NCBI GenBank assembly: GCA_049999765.1
Contig: JBNGIQ010009436.1
Span: 24,323 to 76,564 of the forward strand
DNA from: Phaeoceros laevis
Lineage: Eukaryota > Anthocerotophyta > Anthocerotopsida > Notothyladales
Direction: 5' to 3'
Length of the DNA: 52,242 nucleotides
The position numbers and the translations under genes were made by a program. A model generated the notes under the pieces. The model had not been told where the DNA came from. It searched no databases and saw only the letters and a list, made by a program, of their open reading frames with translations. Below, one piece after another: positions 32,482 through 42,849 of the stretch. The stretch's first letter is position 1. The number at the start of each line of letters is the position of its first letter.

Positions 32482-35400
32482 ACCGTCCACGGACTCCAGA
32501 AGGGGACACGCGGGCCCCTGCTGTTCCGCCAAGTGTCGTGGACGTCAATTATTTTGGTGAACGTCTAGCCTCAGCCTGGAAGCGATTAGGTCCTTTAGGG
32601 CCTTGCCGGCCTCGTTTACGAGTAAGCGTAAGCTCAGTTGTGCGAGCGCGGGTGTGGACTACATCAACAATACGACTGAGTTCAACTCTATGCGAGTGAA
32701 CAGCTTAGCAACAGAGATTTTCTACTGTAGTCGGAGCTATTGGTGTGATGCTCGGTTGCAAATGGAGCCTTAGAGTGGATGTACGCGCTGGTCTGATATA
32801 TGGTCAATGCAAGCGAGCTTGGCATGTTAGGTTTTGCATCTTGATCTCCGCACAGGGAAACTGATCATTTGGCCTTGTGAAGTGTTTTAGAGAACGAGAG
32901 TTCACATGACCAAGTTGTACCTCATTAGAGCAGTGGCCATGCAGTGGACGGTAATCCAACTCCCTGGTATGCTCTCTTCCTGGACAATCAGCTGATTGTT
33001 TCGATGCAAGATAGTCGTTTCCTTTTCTGGGATGATTGTGCACCACAACTCTCGTGCTCTGGAAGTGCTGCTGTTGTTGTTGTAACGCACCTCGTAACTC
33101 CGGGCCTTACCGAGTTTCATGAGGTGGGGGCCCCGTACAGGTGCTACATGAATCCTACACTGTGTTGCATGTTAGGTGCTTAAATCATCTTCCATGTGTC
33201 AAAAGGTGTAGTACATGCACAGTAATAACTGCGTTGAGTGCAAGATTACTCCAGCCTTGCCAGAAGACTTGGGGACAACTAATGTGATCAACGCTTAGTT
33301 GCCACCCTGCGTAATTCATCTGTGGTGCCATCAACAGTGGAGAACCATACTGTTGTCCACTACCCTTAGAAGTCTTGCATGCCCAAGTGTGGGTGCACTG
33401 TTGATAAATCTGCGGTTTAGATCTGCTGGAGTATATGAAGGGTTCTAGGTTCTTCACTGCATTGTTGTTGATCTACCACGTACCATGCTGCCTGCTGGTG
33501 TCACCAACTTGGCTCTTTCTCCAACACTGAAGCTCTTCTCTCATCCATCACCGAGATTGGCTGGACTGACTGATTCCACTGTTGATGAGAGCAGAGTAAG
33601 TAATTGTTTATGCTGCTGCTGCACCAGCTGACTTGGAGCGGGCAAGCATGATTGGTCATAAAGAGAACACAAGGGAAAAGTAGCAAGGTATGTAAGCAAA
33701 CAGAAATGTTTGGGAAGGGACGAGAGGGTCGAGGGGGGCAGTACGGGAAGACAAAGACCGCATTGAATGAATGATCTTCGCCCCTGTGAAGGCGCAGAAG
33801 GTGGGGACTGAGACTGATGAGTTTCAAAGTGTTTGTTGCAGGCAGCTCAGCTCATCTTCGCTCAAGGCGGGGGGAAGGAGGGAGGGAGGGTGAGGGAGAG
33901 AGGGACCGCACAGGGTACCCTGGCGTGTGCCGATCTGGGCTGTCGTGCACCGGAGCTTCATCGATGGCTGACAGCCCGGCACGCTCACTGATTCCTCTCC
34001 CCGGCTCTGCCATGCTCTTACTCGCACCCCGTACAGCAGCGTCCCGCCCGGCATTTTGCAATTTGCCTGCGGGCCCTGCAGGCCACATCGGTGGCTTGCG
34101 AGGGCGCGACGTCGGTTTGGCGCAAGGATTTAGGCCATCGACGTTGCTGCTCTGCCATGGGCACGCGCATTTAGGCAATCGGGCCCCGGTGGCTGCGTCT
34201 GCATCCAGATGCACGCACTGTGCTCGCCTTGCTTGCCGCGGCTCCCTGGCTCGTCCTCTTGGCCCCCACGTTTCCAACTGCTCTCTAGGATTTATCTCCC
34301 ACGTCCCGGTAGGACCAAGTATCTTCCATATGCCTGGCTCCACCTTTAACGAGGATTGGTGCTTTTTTACGGCTCGTTGGTGAGTTGGATGTCCTGTAGA
34401 GTAGGCGAAACACTTAACATAAGGCGTGTTGTGTTCAGGCATGGAGTCGCTTCCTTGATTCTTCTTGCAGGATCTCACATCTAGGTAGAGGTGTGTTCAA
34501 GATGAAGAGACGGAGGAAATTGCACCTTGAGCTTGTGCACTCGTAGTTCCAACCATGTACGGGTAAAATCGGAGTATTGTAAGTGAGCTTGCAATCTGAT
34601 AAGAGAGGTAACAGAAATAACGTGGTACACCGGATAAAACCAGTGCAGACAGCAATTGGAACATGCCAGTGATCGGATCATGTTCTTTCTGGCAACCCCT
34701 GTCGTCACTCTCATCAGTAAAAAAACCTTGGATGATGGCATGATGCATACAAGTTGGTGAAATCTTGCTATCCGGCCCAACAAGTGTGCGTACGACAGAT
34801 ATATGAGGGGATAGGGATTCGTAGCGCGTAGACTAGCGAAGGCCTTGCTCCCGAGGCAGCTTCAACCTAGAAGCTGCCTAGATTTCTGCTGGCTGGGCTG
34901 GCTATGGGTTAAGCGGATCGGACCCACGCATAAGCTCTGTGCTGGGGCGGGCTGAGACAGATCGTCACGTGTGTGAGAGGCGCAAAGCCCGATTGAGGCC
35001 CCTCGTCCTGCCCCGGCGGGGAGGAAAGAAAGGAACTACCATGTCCTTGCGAGGCTGACATGATTGGGATTACCAGGCCGTTTATGTCGGATGATTGACG
35101 AGCGCACCCTGCACTTTGCCGCAGTACCACGACCGGTTCACGAATGGTTCCGTGATCCATCCGCTTTGTAGGTTTCTTGTTGTTCTTTGCTGCAAATGGA
35201 GGGCTGCAAGTCAATGTTTTCGTGTGTCAGTACCCTCTCCTCCTCCTCCTCCTCTCTCTCTGTAACTGTTCCTGCTGGCGGTAGAAATCCCTGAGTAGGG
35301 TTTGTCTTGCCTTTGTCCCCTGGACTGCAGCTGTTGCTGCCTTCCTCCCCTTTGACAGTTTGATTGATGGCGAGTGGGTGAGTGTCTTGATGAGTTGGGA

Positions 35401-36280
35401 GATGATCATGGGGCATGGCTCAACGAACGAACGTGTCTGGTGCGGGAAGGTCTGGGATGAAAGCGGTGGGTCCGCAACCTGGCTTGGCTTGGCTGTAAGA
35501 TACGTATTACTCTAGACTAGTCCAGACTAGACTGGCCTGCTTGCTTGCCTCATTGCCTTTCCTTTTTACTGCTGCTGCTGCTGCTGTTGGGAGATGAACG
35601 AGGAGCGTCATGTCATGGTAGATAAGAAGGCTCCATCACAGCGGGGTTTGGTTTCGTGGTGTCATTGCAAGCGGGGCGCCGACAATGGGCAATAGAGAGG
35701 CTCTTCCCAGGGTGAAGTGTAAGCGTGATAGAACTGGGGGGCGGCTTGGTGTGAAACCCAAAAAGGCAGCAGATCCAAAACCCTAGAGCAGAGCAACAGC
35801 CAGAGAGAGGAGTTGGGACTGATACTGGAGGACTGACAGTGGAGGCAGAGGAGAAAATGGCGAAGTACGGCACGGCCTCTGCCCCTGCCTCTGCGTTTGT
35901 CCCGGCCGGAGCCGGAGAGAGAGAAAAGCGTTGCTGCTGCTAGTCTATATGTTGGTGGTGAGGCCTGTTTTGGCAAGCAGAACCGGTCTCTTCCGTTAGT
36001 GCATGGTGGATCACTGCCCTTGAGCCAGCAGGCGAGCTGCGCATCGATTGTGTGGGGAGGAGGCAGGCAGGCAGTCCCGAGTGTTGTGAAGGTGAGGAGA
36101 GTGGGGGCCGGGTGGAGGCTGCTGTAATTTTCGCTGGAAAGTGAAGGAGAGCTGGATCTCCTCAGCATTTGCCTAGCCTCTTCATCGAGGCCTCCGGAGT
36201 CTGATTGGGAGTGGAGTCGCCCACCGGAGAAGAAGCTGAAACTGGGCAGGCCTTCTCCGGCAGAAGGCAAGGCGAAGACC
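32482..36280. other. Long intergenic region, no gene recognised
   Basis: About 3.8 kb between the CBS gene and the F-box gene. Long open frames at 33817-34383 and 33852-34478 overlap on opposite strands and match nothing known. Simple sequences occur: a CCT/CTC-rich run near 35232-35264 and a GCT run near 35570-35588. The last few hundred bases are probably the promoter and leader of the F-box gene and contain a short upstream frame near 35897-36127. Confidence 0.4.
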
Positions 36281-37468
36281 ATGCAGAATGGCAGCTTGTC
36301 GTCTCACAATCTTTCGGTACAACGCTTGTGCCTAGACTCGTCTCCGCCAGAGTCTTGTCGTTCTTCCTCGGCCGCAGCTGATGACAACTACCAGGCTGCA
36401 TCCTCTTCTGATGCTCTCATCCCCGGGCTGCCCGATGACTTGGCCTTGTACTGCCTGCTGAGGGTCCCGTTGGGTTGCCAGGCCACAGCCAGGACTGTCT
36501 GCCGGGCTTGGAATTCTGCTCTGTCCAGGCCCAAGTATTTTCATGCCAGGCGCAGTCTGGGCTTGTCGGAGCAGTGGCTGTTCGTGTTTGCCTTCCACAA
36601 GAGCACTGGGAGGATTCAGTGGCAGGCTCTTGATCCCTGCGAGCAATCCTGGCATGTCATCACTGCCATGCCCTGCACGGAGAGAGTGTGCCCCGCAGGA
36701 TTTGGGTGTGCAGCTGTCCCCGAGGAGGGCGCCTTGTATGTTTGCGGGGGAATGCGATCGGACATGGACTGCCCCATGGACTCGGTTCTCAAGTACGAGA
36801 TTTACAGGAACCGCTGGACAGCGGTCAGCAACATGTCCACTCCTCGGTCCTTCTTCGCCAGCGGAATGATAGATGGTCGGATTTATGCAGCAGGCGGCAA
36901 CAGCACAGACTGCAGTTTGAGCTCTGCTGAGGTCTACGATCCCTTGGATGACACTTGGAAGCCTGTTGCCAACATGGGGGCCAATATGGCTCGGTTTGAT
37001 GCTGCTGTTCTGAATGGCAAGCTCCATCTCACAGAAGGCTGGTCCTGGCCGTTCCTCACTCCTCCCAGGGGCCAGATATATGACCCGAAACACAACCGGT
37101 GGGAGACCATGATGGTGGGCATGCGAGAAGGCTGGACTGGCCTCAGTGTGGTGCTGGACAGCCACTTGTACATCATCACCGACCACGAGGAGCACTTCAA
37201 GCTCAAGGTGTATGAGGAGGAGACTGATTCCTGGAAGAATGTTCTAGGCCCACCGCTTCCTGCACCCATGAGTCGTCCATTCTCAGTGAACGCCATGAAT
37301 GGCAAGCTCTTTGTTGTAGCTTTCAGTCTGCATGTCCTGGTGGGTACCGTGAGGAGGACTCCTGATGCGAAGAAGGGCACCGTGTTTTCTGTGGAGTGGG
37401 AAGTGATCAATGCCCCCAAGCTCTTCGCTGACTTCAATCCATCTAGCTCTCAAGTTCTCCATGCTTAA
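36281..37468 (+). CDS. F-box/kelch-repeat protein, At1g30090 type
   Basis: Single exon, 395 aa, from ATG 36281. An F-box begins near residue 48 (LIPGLPDDLALYCLLRVPLG, then TVCRAWNSALSRP). Kelch repeats follow: GFGCAAVPEEGALYVCGGM, NRWTAVSNMSTPRSFFASGM with IDGRIYAAGGN, DDTWKPVANMG with VLNGKLHLTEGWSWPF, and NRWETMMVGMREGWTG. Motif order and total length match the Arabidopsis At1g30090 group, also intronless. F-box proteins join SCF ubiquitin ligases through SKP1 and use the kelch propeller to bind the substrate; the substrate here is unknown. All repeats look intact. Confidence 0.95.
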   Translation: MQNGSLSSHNLSVQRLCLDSSPPESCRSSSAAADDNYQAASSSDALIPGLPDDLALYCLLRVPLGCQATARTVCRAWNSALSRPKYFHARRSLGLSEQWLFVFAFHKSTGRIQWQALDPCEQSWHVITAMPCTERVCPAGFGCAAVPEEGALYVCGGMRSDMDCPMDSVLKYEIYRNRWTAVSNMSTPRSFFASGMIDGRIYAAGGNSTDCSLSSAEVYDPLDDTWKPVANMGANMARFDAAVLNGKLHLTEGWSWPFLTPPRGQIYDPKHNRWETMMVGMREGWTGLSVVLDSHLYIITDHEEHFKLKVYEEETDSWKNVLGPPLPAPMSRPFSVNAMNGKLFVVAFSLHVLVGTVRRTPDAKKGTVFSVEWEVINAPKLFADFNPSSSQVLHA

Positions 37469-38183
37469 TGATCTCAACAGCTGCACGAATGGCCTCCTGT
37501 TATTGCCCGAAGCCATTTCTGTGGTCTCGTCCAGCAGTCCGTCTCAACTGCCTTCGCAAAGAAATCAGCTTCTCTCAAAAGTCCAGGTGTTGTGATCATC
37601 TCTGTCTTGAAGATGTGTCGTTCCGACATACTGCTACAAGTAGATTATTGGTACTGCTGTTCAGAAAATCAACTAGGGTGATAGCAACTAGGCTAGTACC
37701 ACCCTTAGCACTCTGGGACTCACTGCGCTATCTGTGAGATGGCCACCGAGCTTTATCCTGTAACAAGCACGTAGCTGTCTTGCCCATGAGAAGGAGCGCT
37801 TGGCCCTGCACGATGTGGATACTAACATGACCTGGGCGAGAGGGTCTATATACATAACTTAGAGTCATACTGTCTGTCGTTCACACAAATCAGGTTCGTC
37901 CTTGGCAATTTGGCAAAACAGTTCTCCGGGCTCGCGTGTCTTCAAACACTCCACCCAGGCGGTTTGCAAACGATCAGAATGCATCTGTTCGCTGGGGAGT
38001 GGTACTGGTTACTTAGTGTTGCTAGATAGCGCCGGTTGGTAGAGGTATGGAGCTTCAATGCTGAAGCCTGCAAGTGATGCCATTAGTCTTACAAATCACG
38101 GGCACTTTTGGTCCTAGCCTTTGCATATGGGTGAAATAGGCAATTACTTTTTAGTTCCTTTTCCTTAGCTTGGGCATGGAGTG
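37469..38183. other. Downstream region of the F-box gene
   Basis: Probable 3' region of the F-box gene, then AT-rich DNA. No gene seen. Confidence 0.4.
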
Positions 38184-38580
38184 TTTTTTTGTAAGATATG
38201 CATCCATGTACATACATGTAAGTGATTTCAATTTATGGATAATATACTAGGTAGAGTATACACTACACACCCTAGAGAATATAGCATACACAAAAATGAG
38301 GTTTAACATAGACTTGTGATAGGTTGAAGTTAGAGTATATATTTTTGTGAAGTCCTAGAAAAGTAAGAAGGGGCATTTAACCTCAAGAAATTTATGAATA
38401 AGGCAAATAGCCCATTCAATTCTTAAAAGAATTCTGCAGCTATTTATGGGGAAAAAAGAATTTCAGCCTAAGAGCTAGATGAAGCACTTTTTTGTAAGAT
38501 AACCATCCATGTGCATGTTATATACAAGGATGACATCTCACGTAGTTTCACCTTGTGGACAATATACTAAGTAGAGTATA
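38184..38580 (+). repeat. Imperfect direct repeat pair (38184-38260 and 38487-38580)
   Basis: Both arms start with a T run and GTAAGATA, share CATCCATG, and end ATATACTAGGTAGAGTATA or ATATACTAAGTAGAGTATA. The second arm has a ~20-bp insertion. Between them lies copy 1 of another dispersed repeat. The arrangement may mark the ends of a small decayed mobile element. Confidence 0.65.
38329..38477 (+). repeat. Dispersed ~148-bp repeat, copy 1
   Basis: Runs from GTTAGAGTA to CCTAAGAGCTA and is about 90% identical to 39592-39737 in the same orientation, 1.26 kb away. Contains the inner palindrome-like TTCTTAAAAGAATTCT. Non-coding. Confidence 0.88.
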
Positions 38581-39097
38581 CTAGCCTAGCACACCCCAGC
38601 AACAAAAGACCACAACTCTGCTGGGCTTCCCACATTGTGTCTCTCCTTTTGCGTTCCTTTGGGAGGAGTGCCGCGTGCTGCTACCACCTGAGCTTTGCCT
38701 GGTCTGAAGTATAGTGGGGTATGTGGGGTTTGTGCTGGAGTTTTAGCTCTTCGTGATTACCGATATGTACAATTACTACTTATTAACCTCGTAGAACCCC
38801 GACATGGCTGTCCACTTTATTAGACGTCACTTGACTCACTTTCAAGGAATAGCTTTGGGATGTCCGATCTGATATCTACCATTTCTAGATTGTAGAAATA
38901 TCGCAGGCCAGTGTGGGCACACTTGACATCCAGCAATTCAACATGGATTCTGGTTAGGCTGTCGCAACGTGGCGCGTAGGAGGTAGAGTGATCAGAACGT
39001 GCGTGCAAGTCTTAGCAGAAAGACGGATTAATTAAGAGCACACGACGAGCGCGCCTTAAAGCCGGCAAGCTGTCCAGGTGACGGGACGCGTCCTTAT
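38581..39097. other. Unassigned AT-rich stretch
   Basis: A minus-strand open frame at 39008-38820 (about 60 codons) has a leucine/valine pattern but no recognised motif. Nothing else is supported. Confidence 0.3.
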
Positions 39098-39126
39098 CCT
39101 AACCGTCGCGACGGGCGACGGTTAGG
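39098..39126. repeat. Perfect 12-bp inverted repeat with 5-nt loop
   Basis: CCTAACCGTCGC (39098-39109) and its exact reverse complement (39115-39126) flank GACGG. About 40 bases further on is a TATA-like CATAAATAAAA (39165-39175), and TAACCCTAA at 39181 resembles a plant telo-box. Together they look like a promoter or the edge of a mobile element. Confidence 0.75.
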
Positions 39127-39251
39127 CAGGCCAGCTAGGATTTAGCATGCGGCTACCTAAAAAGCATAAATAAAAGGGCCTAACCCTAAGTGCCCGCGAC
39201 ATAGGCTCTACAGACTAATGCATCACAACTCAACCAGGCTCATTCCTAGAC

Positions 39252-39434
39252 ATGGAAGGTTCATCTCTGCAGGCAATAGTTTGCCCAGCAGGATATGCCC
39301 AGCGGTGGGCGGCTGCCCAGGATGGTGATAGTGAAACTGTTCTTGTGATAATCCAGAGAAAGAAGCATGAGGATATACAGACGGACATCATTACAACAGT
39401 AGTTCCCTACGACGTCTCTAAACTAAGCCCCTAA
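39252..39434 (+). other. Short ORF downstream of a TATA-like box
   Basis: A 60-codon frame with a real ATG, about 80 nt after the TATA-like sequence. The product is not recognised. It is in the same frame as the PPR relic that follows after two stops, and its last part (TDIITTVVPYDVSKL) may itself be decayed PPR sequence. Confidence 0.3.
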
Positions 39435-39440
39435 AACTAG

Positions 39441-39596
39441 GCCGCCATTATCTTTGCATATGCTGAGCATGGAGAAGCTACAGAGGCTATACAACTGTAT
39501 CCAAAAATGTGCATGTCAACTACCGCTAGGCCTGATGATCGTATCTATTCTGCAGTTCTCACATCTTGTGCAGCTGCAGATCAAGATCGAGGTTAG
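39441..39596 (+). pseudogene. PPR relic with 51 intact codons
   Basis: One frame reads AAIIFAYAEHGEATEAIQLY and continues ARPDDRIYSAVLTSCAAAD before TAG at 39594. It matches SMISAYAEHGQPTEAINLYG, LRPNSYVLVAVIKACATAVD of the intact DYW gene residue for residue in spacing. No other PPR repeats surround it, so it is a fragment of an S-L repeat region. Copy 2 of the 148-bp repeat begins right at its end. Confidence 0.75.
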
Positions 39597-39737
39597 AGTA
39601 CATTTTTATGAAGTCCTAGAAAGTAAGAAAGGGCATTTAACCTCAAAAATTTATGAAATAAGGCAAATGGTCCATTTAATTCTTAAAAGAATTCTACATC
39701 TATTATGGGGAAAAAAAGAATTTCAGCCTAAGAGCTA
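39592..39737 (+). repeat. Dispersed ~148-bp repeat, copy 2
   Basis: Direct copy of 38329-38477 with scattered substitutions and small indels. Its left edge coincides with the end of the PPR relic. Confidence 0.88.
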
Positions 39738-41704
39738 AAATTATTTCCCAGTGCAGCTACAACATTGTTCTTGGCAAGACAAAGCATTTTGTTTTCGGAT
39801 AAAAGGTACAACATTGTCCCTTGCCCAATTTATTTGATAGAGTTTATGTGCACTTTACTCATTAGTGCTTGTTAACAGCAAACTACGGTAAGCCCGATAT
39901 CGGTTCGGTGGTAATTAATTAGTATATTTTGATGCCGAACTTAAAAATCCATGATTTTCTGGAAAATCCGCAAAAATACATAATTTAAGTAATGCAATCC
40001 GCGTGCCGAACCGCATTTTCAGAAATAAATTAAGGGGTTCAGCAAGCAAGATCCGAACCAATATCAAGCATTCGATTGTGGCGCGTCAGTAAATCTCGGC
40101 AGCGCTAAGAAATCCTCAACCTCACTGCAGCGGTAACTAAGAATTGTGCATGCCCGTTGTACAAGAGAGCCGCGCAACCCTCGATCTCGATCTCAATCGA
40201 ATGGCCTTCTGGCGACCGTCCCCAACGTACCAAACGCCAAGGTTGATCAATCCCAAACAACGAGCGTGGCCAAAAGCCTCTAGAACTCTGAATCCCGGCC
40301 GCCTTCCCTGACTCCATGAGTCTAAAATGTAAGGTTAGGCCTTCGATGGTTCCATTGAACCTAACACAACCCGTCAAACAAAACTCGAGCTCGTTTTGTT
40401 CCTATTGACTCCCAGCCCTACATCTAGACTAAACCCAAACCCTAACACAGGCTTCTTAGAAACCACGCCACACGGTGATCAGCAAACCAAGTAGCATTAT
40501 TTATTTCTTTTGGAGCGTTCAATTTTATTTGAGGAAAAATCCATCAACACCAGTACACATGAGCCCAGCCCATTAGGAGACCCCAAATAAACCATCTTAA
40601 TCCCCTTCTGTCCGTAGAAACTCTATCATGAACCAAGGAGCTTGATACTGAACTAGTCGGACCACCAACCCTCGCAAATTTATTTAAATGGGGAAGGTAC
40701 CAGATGCGTCCCTACCCTCTTCATGCACCTGGCAAAGCCCTCCCATCACTGCCAGCATCAGGTAGCAAGCAGCAATTCAAAAGGATTATTTGCATCTTGC
40801 AAATAAAGCGTGCATATAACATTATTCCATAAGTTGTTTTCCGGACTAGTAGAAGTTTCCCTATTGTCATCTAGTAGATTACTTAAGTTGCTAGTCTCTT
40901 GGCTTGTTACTTGCTTTTGAGCAAACTAAAGTGCTTTTCCAGGATTCCAATTTCAAAGGGATATTGATGTGACCGAGTTTTGCGCAGCCACGCATGATGA
41001 AAACCAGGTGAACAAGATGAGAACTATGCATGTTGATGGGCCAGAATAATCAAAGTTTCCAATCTTTCTAGATGAAGCGCTCCAGTATTTTCAAAGCAAT
41101 ATAACATTTGGGTTGGTCTATGAATGCATTATGAGGCTAATTTTGACTCCAATCTTGCATGCTTTTTATCTCTTGGATATATGCATATATTAGCCTATGG
41201 GTATAAGGTTTAGCTAAATGCATAAATTGAACCGTTCTCTTCATTTGGTACACTAGCTAAGGTGATCTAGAGAACACCTCATGTGTTTACAAGTGGACTT
41301 TAAAGGCTGGAAAACAAAGGAATAATGACTAGACCAAAAAGAGAAGTGACAAGAAGGTGTCAAACCAGAATTGTCTTTGCTCTTGGGCTTTTTCATCATG
41401 TAGACAGCAGCTAAGGAGCTATATCTAACAATGATAGACCTTTGTATCATGCAAAATATTCAAAAGAGGATCAAGGAATCACAAATACCAAGGGTTTGAT
41501 GCTTAAGCTGCTGGACAGAGGAAGATCATCAGTTTCCCTTGTCAGAAAACTAACAGAAAGCATAGCAAACGCTCATCTGGTAAGGAAGAGCCTCCATCTC
41601 CCCTTCGTTAGTGCCAAAGAGACATCCCTGCTTGGATTTCTGGTGGTCCATTGGCAGATCCAAGGTTGCTATGTACTGAGCATCATTCCGCAATCCAACT
41701 CATG
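39738..41704. other. AT-rich region without recognised gene
   Basis: Nearly 2 kb. Minus-strand frame 40377-40105 and plus-strand frame 41442-41705 match nothing known. The DNA is richer in A+T than the flanking genic blocks and probably consists of old inserted sequence. Confidence 0.35.
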
Positions 41705-41808
41705 AGACTGTTAGCAAAAGTCAAAGACTGAAGTCCAAGTCATCAGACCAATGCATCAGTGCTAAGATGGTAACCAAAAGCTGGCAGGAATCACAAGACG
41801 GTATTTTC
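41705..41808 (+). repeat. 104-bp direct repeat, copy 1 (flanks gap)
   Basis: Begins AGACTGTTAGCAAAAGTCAA and ends ACAAGACGGTATTTTC. It is repeated at 42535-42638 with two C-to-T differences seen. Confidence 0.93.
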
Positions 41809-42434
41809 AAAGGCCAACATCAAGTGCAAAAAATCAGGCAGAGCTCGGCATACATCATTTTCATGGACTAGCAATAAGTGCAGAAGACTATAAGCCAAGA
41901 TAGTATGTTCAAAATGTATAAAAGCATGTATAACATGGATGTTTTACACTCTAACCTGCTGGGAAGAACTTCCAGCCATGTTGAGCAGTAGTAACGACTG
42001 AAAAAATCCTTCCTTGTGTGTCAAGTAACAAGTCAAGAGCTATTTATATTCACAGCTGGACCAAGCAAAGAAATAACACGCGGGGTTCAACAGGAGGTGG
42101 CAGGAAAACGGGAGGTATAGAAAATGATGGCAATGGTGAAAGCTCTAGAGAACGGCTAGGTAGCTGAGCAGACTGTGAGTTGTAGGAGCTTGATGAAATA
42201 TGAGCGGTAGGCCACAGGGCGGGGGCCTGTTTCAACTAAACATTACAGGGATATGCCAAAAAGCTGGGAGGGAGTGTGTAGGCCAGCAGCAGGCTAGCTA
42301 CAGATGCGCAGCATGGCAGCAGGCAAGAAGGGCAGAGGGCAATGGCGGGCAATAGTGTGATGTTTGAGGAGGTTGACGGTCCCATGAAGGGTCCCCCCCT
42401 TGCCCTTATTGGGGCACCCGCATGCGGGCGGGTA

Positions 42435-42534
42435 NNNNNNNNNNNNNNNNNNNNNNNNNNNNNNNNNNNNNNNNNNNNNNNNNNNNNNNNNNNNNNNNNN
42501 NNNNNNNNNNNNNNNNNNNNNNNNNNNNNNNNNN
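42435..42534. other. Assembly gap (100 N)
   Basis: Exactly 100 N. The next base begins the second copy of the 104-bp repeat, so the gap probably arose from repeat collapse. Confidence 1.
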
Positions 42535-42638
42535 AGACTGTTAGCAAAAGTCAAAGACTGAAGTCCAAGTCATCAGACTAATGCATCAGTGCTAAGATGG
42601 TAACCAAAAGTTGGCAGGAATCACAAGACGGTATTTTC
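42535..42638 (+). repeat. 104-bp direct repeat, copy 2
   Basis: Starts at the first base after the gap and matches 41705-41808 with two differences. The true copy may extend into the gap. Confidence 0.93.
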
Positions 42639-42849
42639 CTATTTTGCCATGTTTTCAGATATGATATCTTTGACTGGTGGTAGAAGTCGAAGAGGCGGTA
42701 CAGGCTAGTGGTGAATACATATATCGGGCCAAATGTCAATAGAAGCCTTAGGCCTTGTGTGGACAAGTCTGGTGGACCCAAGCAGAAGGAACATCACATG
42801 CTTGGAGAAGTTTTGTGAAGCTGAATTCAAAGTCTTAACGGGATTGAGC

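Noticed and set aside
33817-34478. Pair of long overlapping frames on both strands
   Set aside because: GC-rich low-complexity composition, no motif, no splice context; typical chance frames.
39098-39126. Rho-independent terminator
   Set aside because: The hairpin is perfect but has no T run and the setting is eukaryotic.
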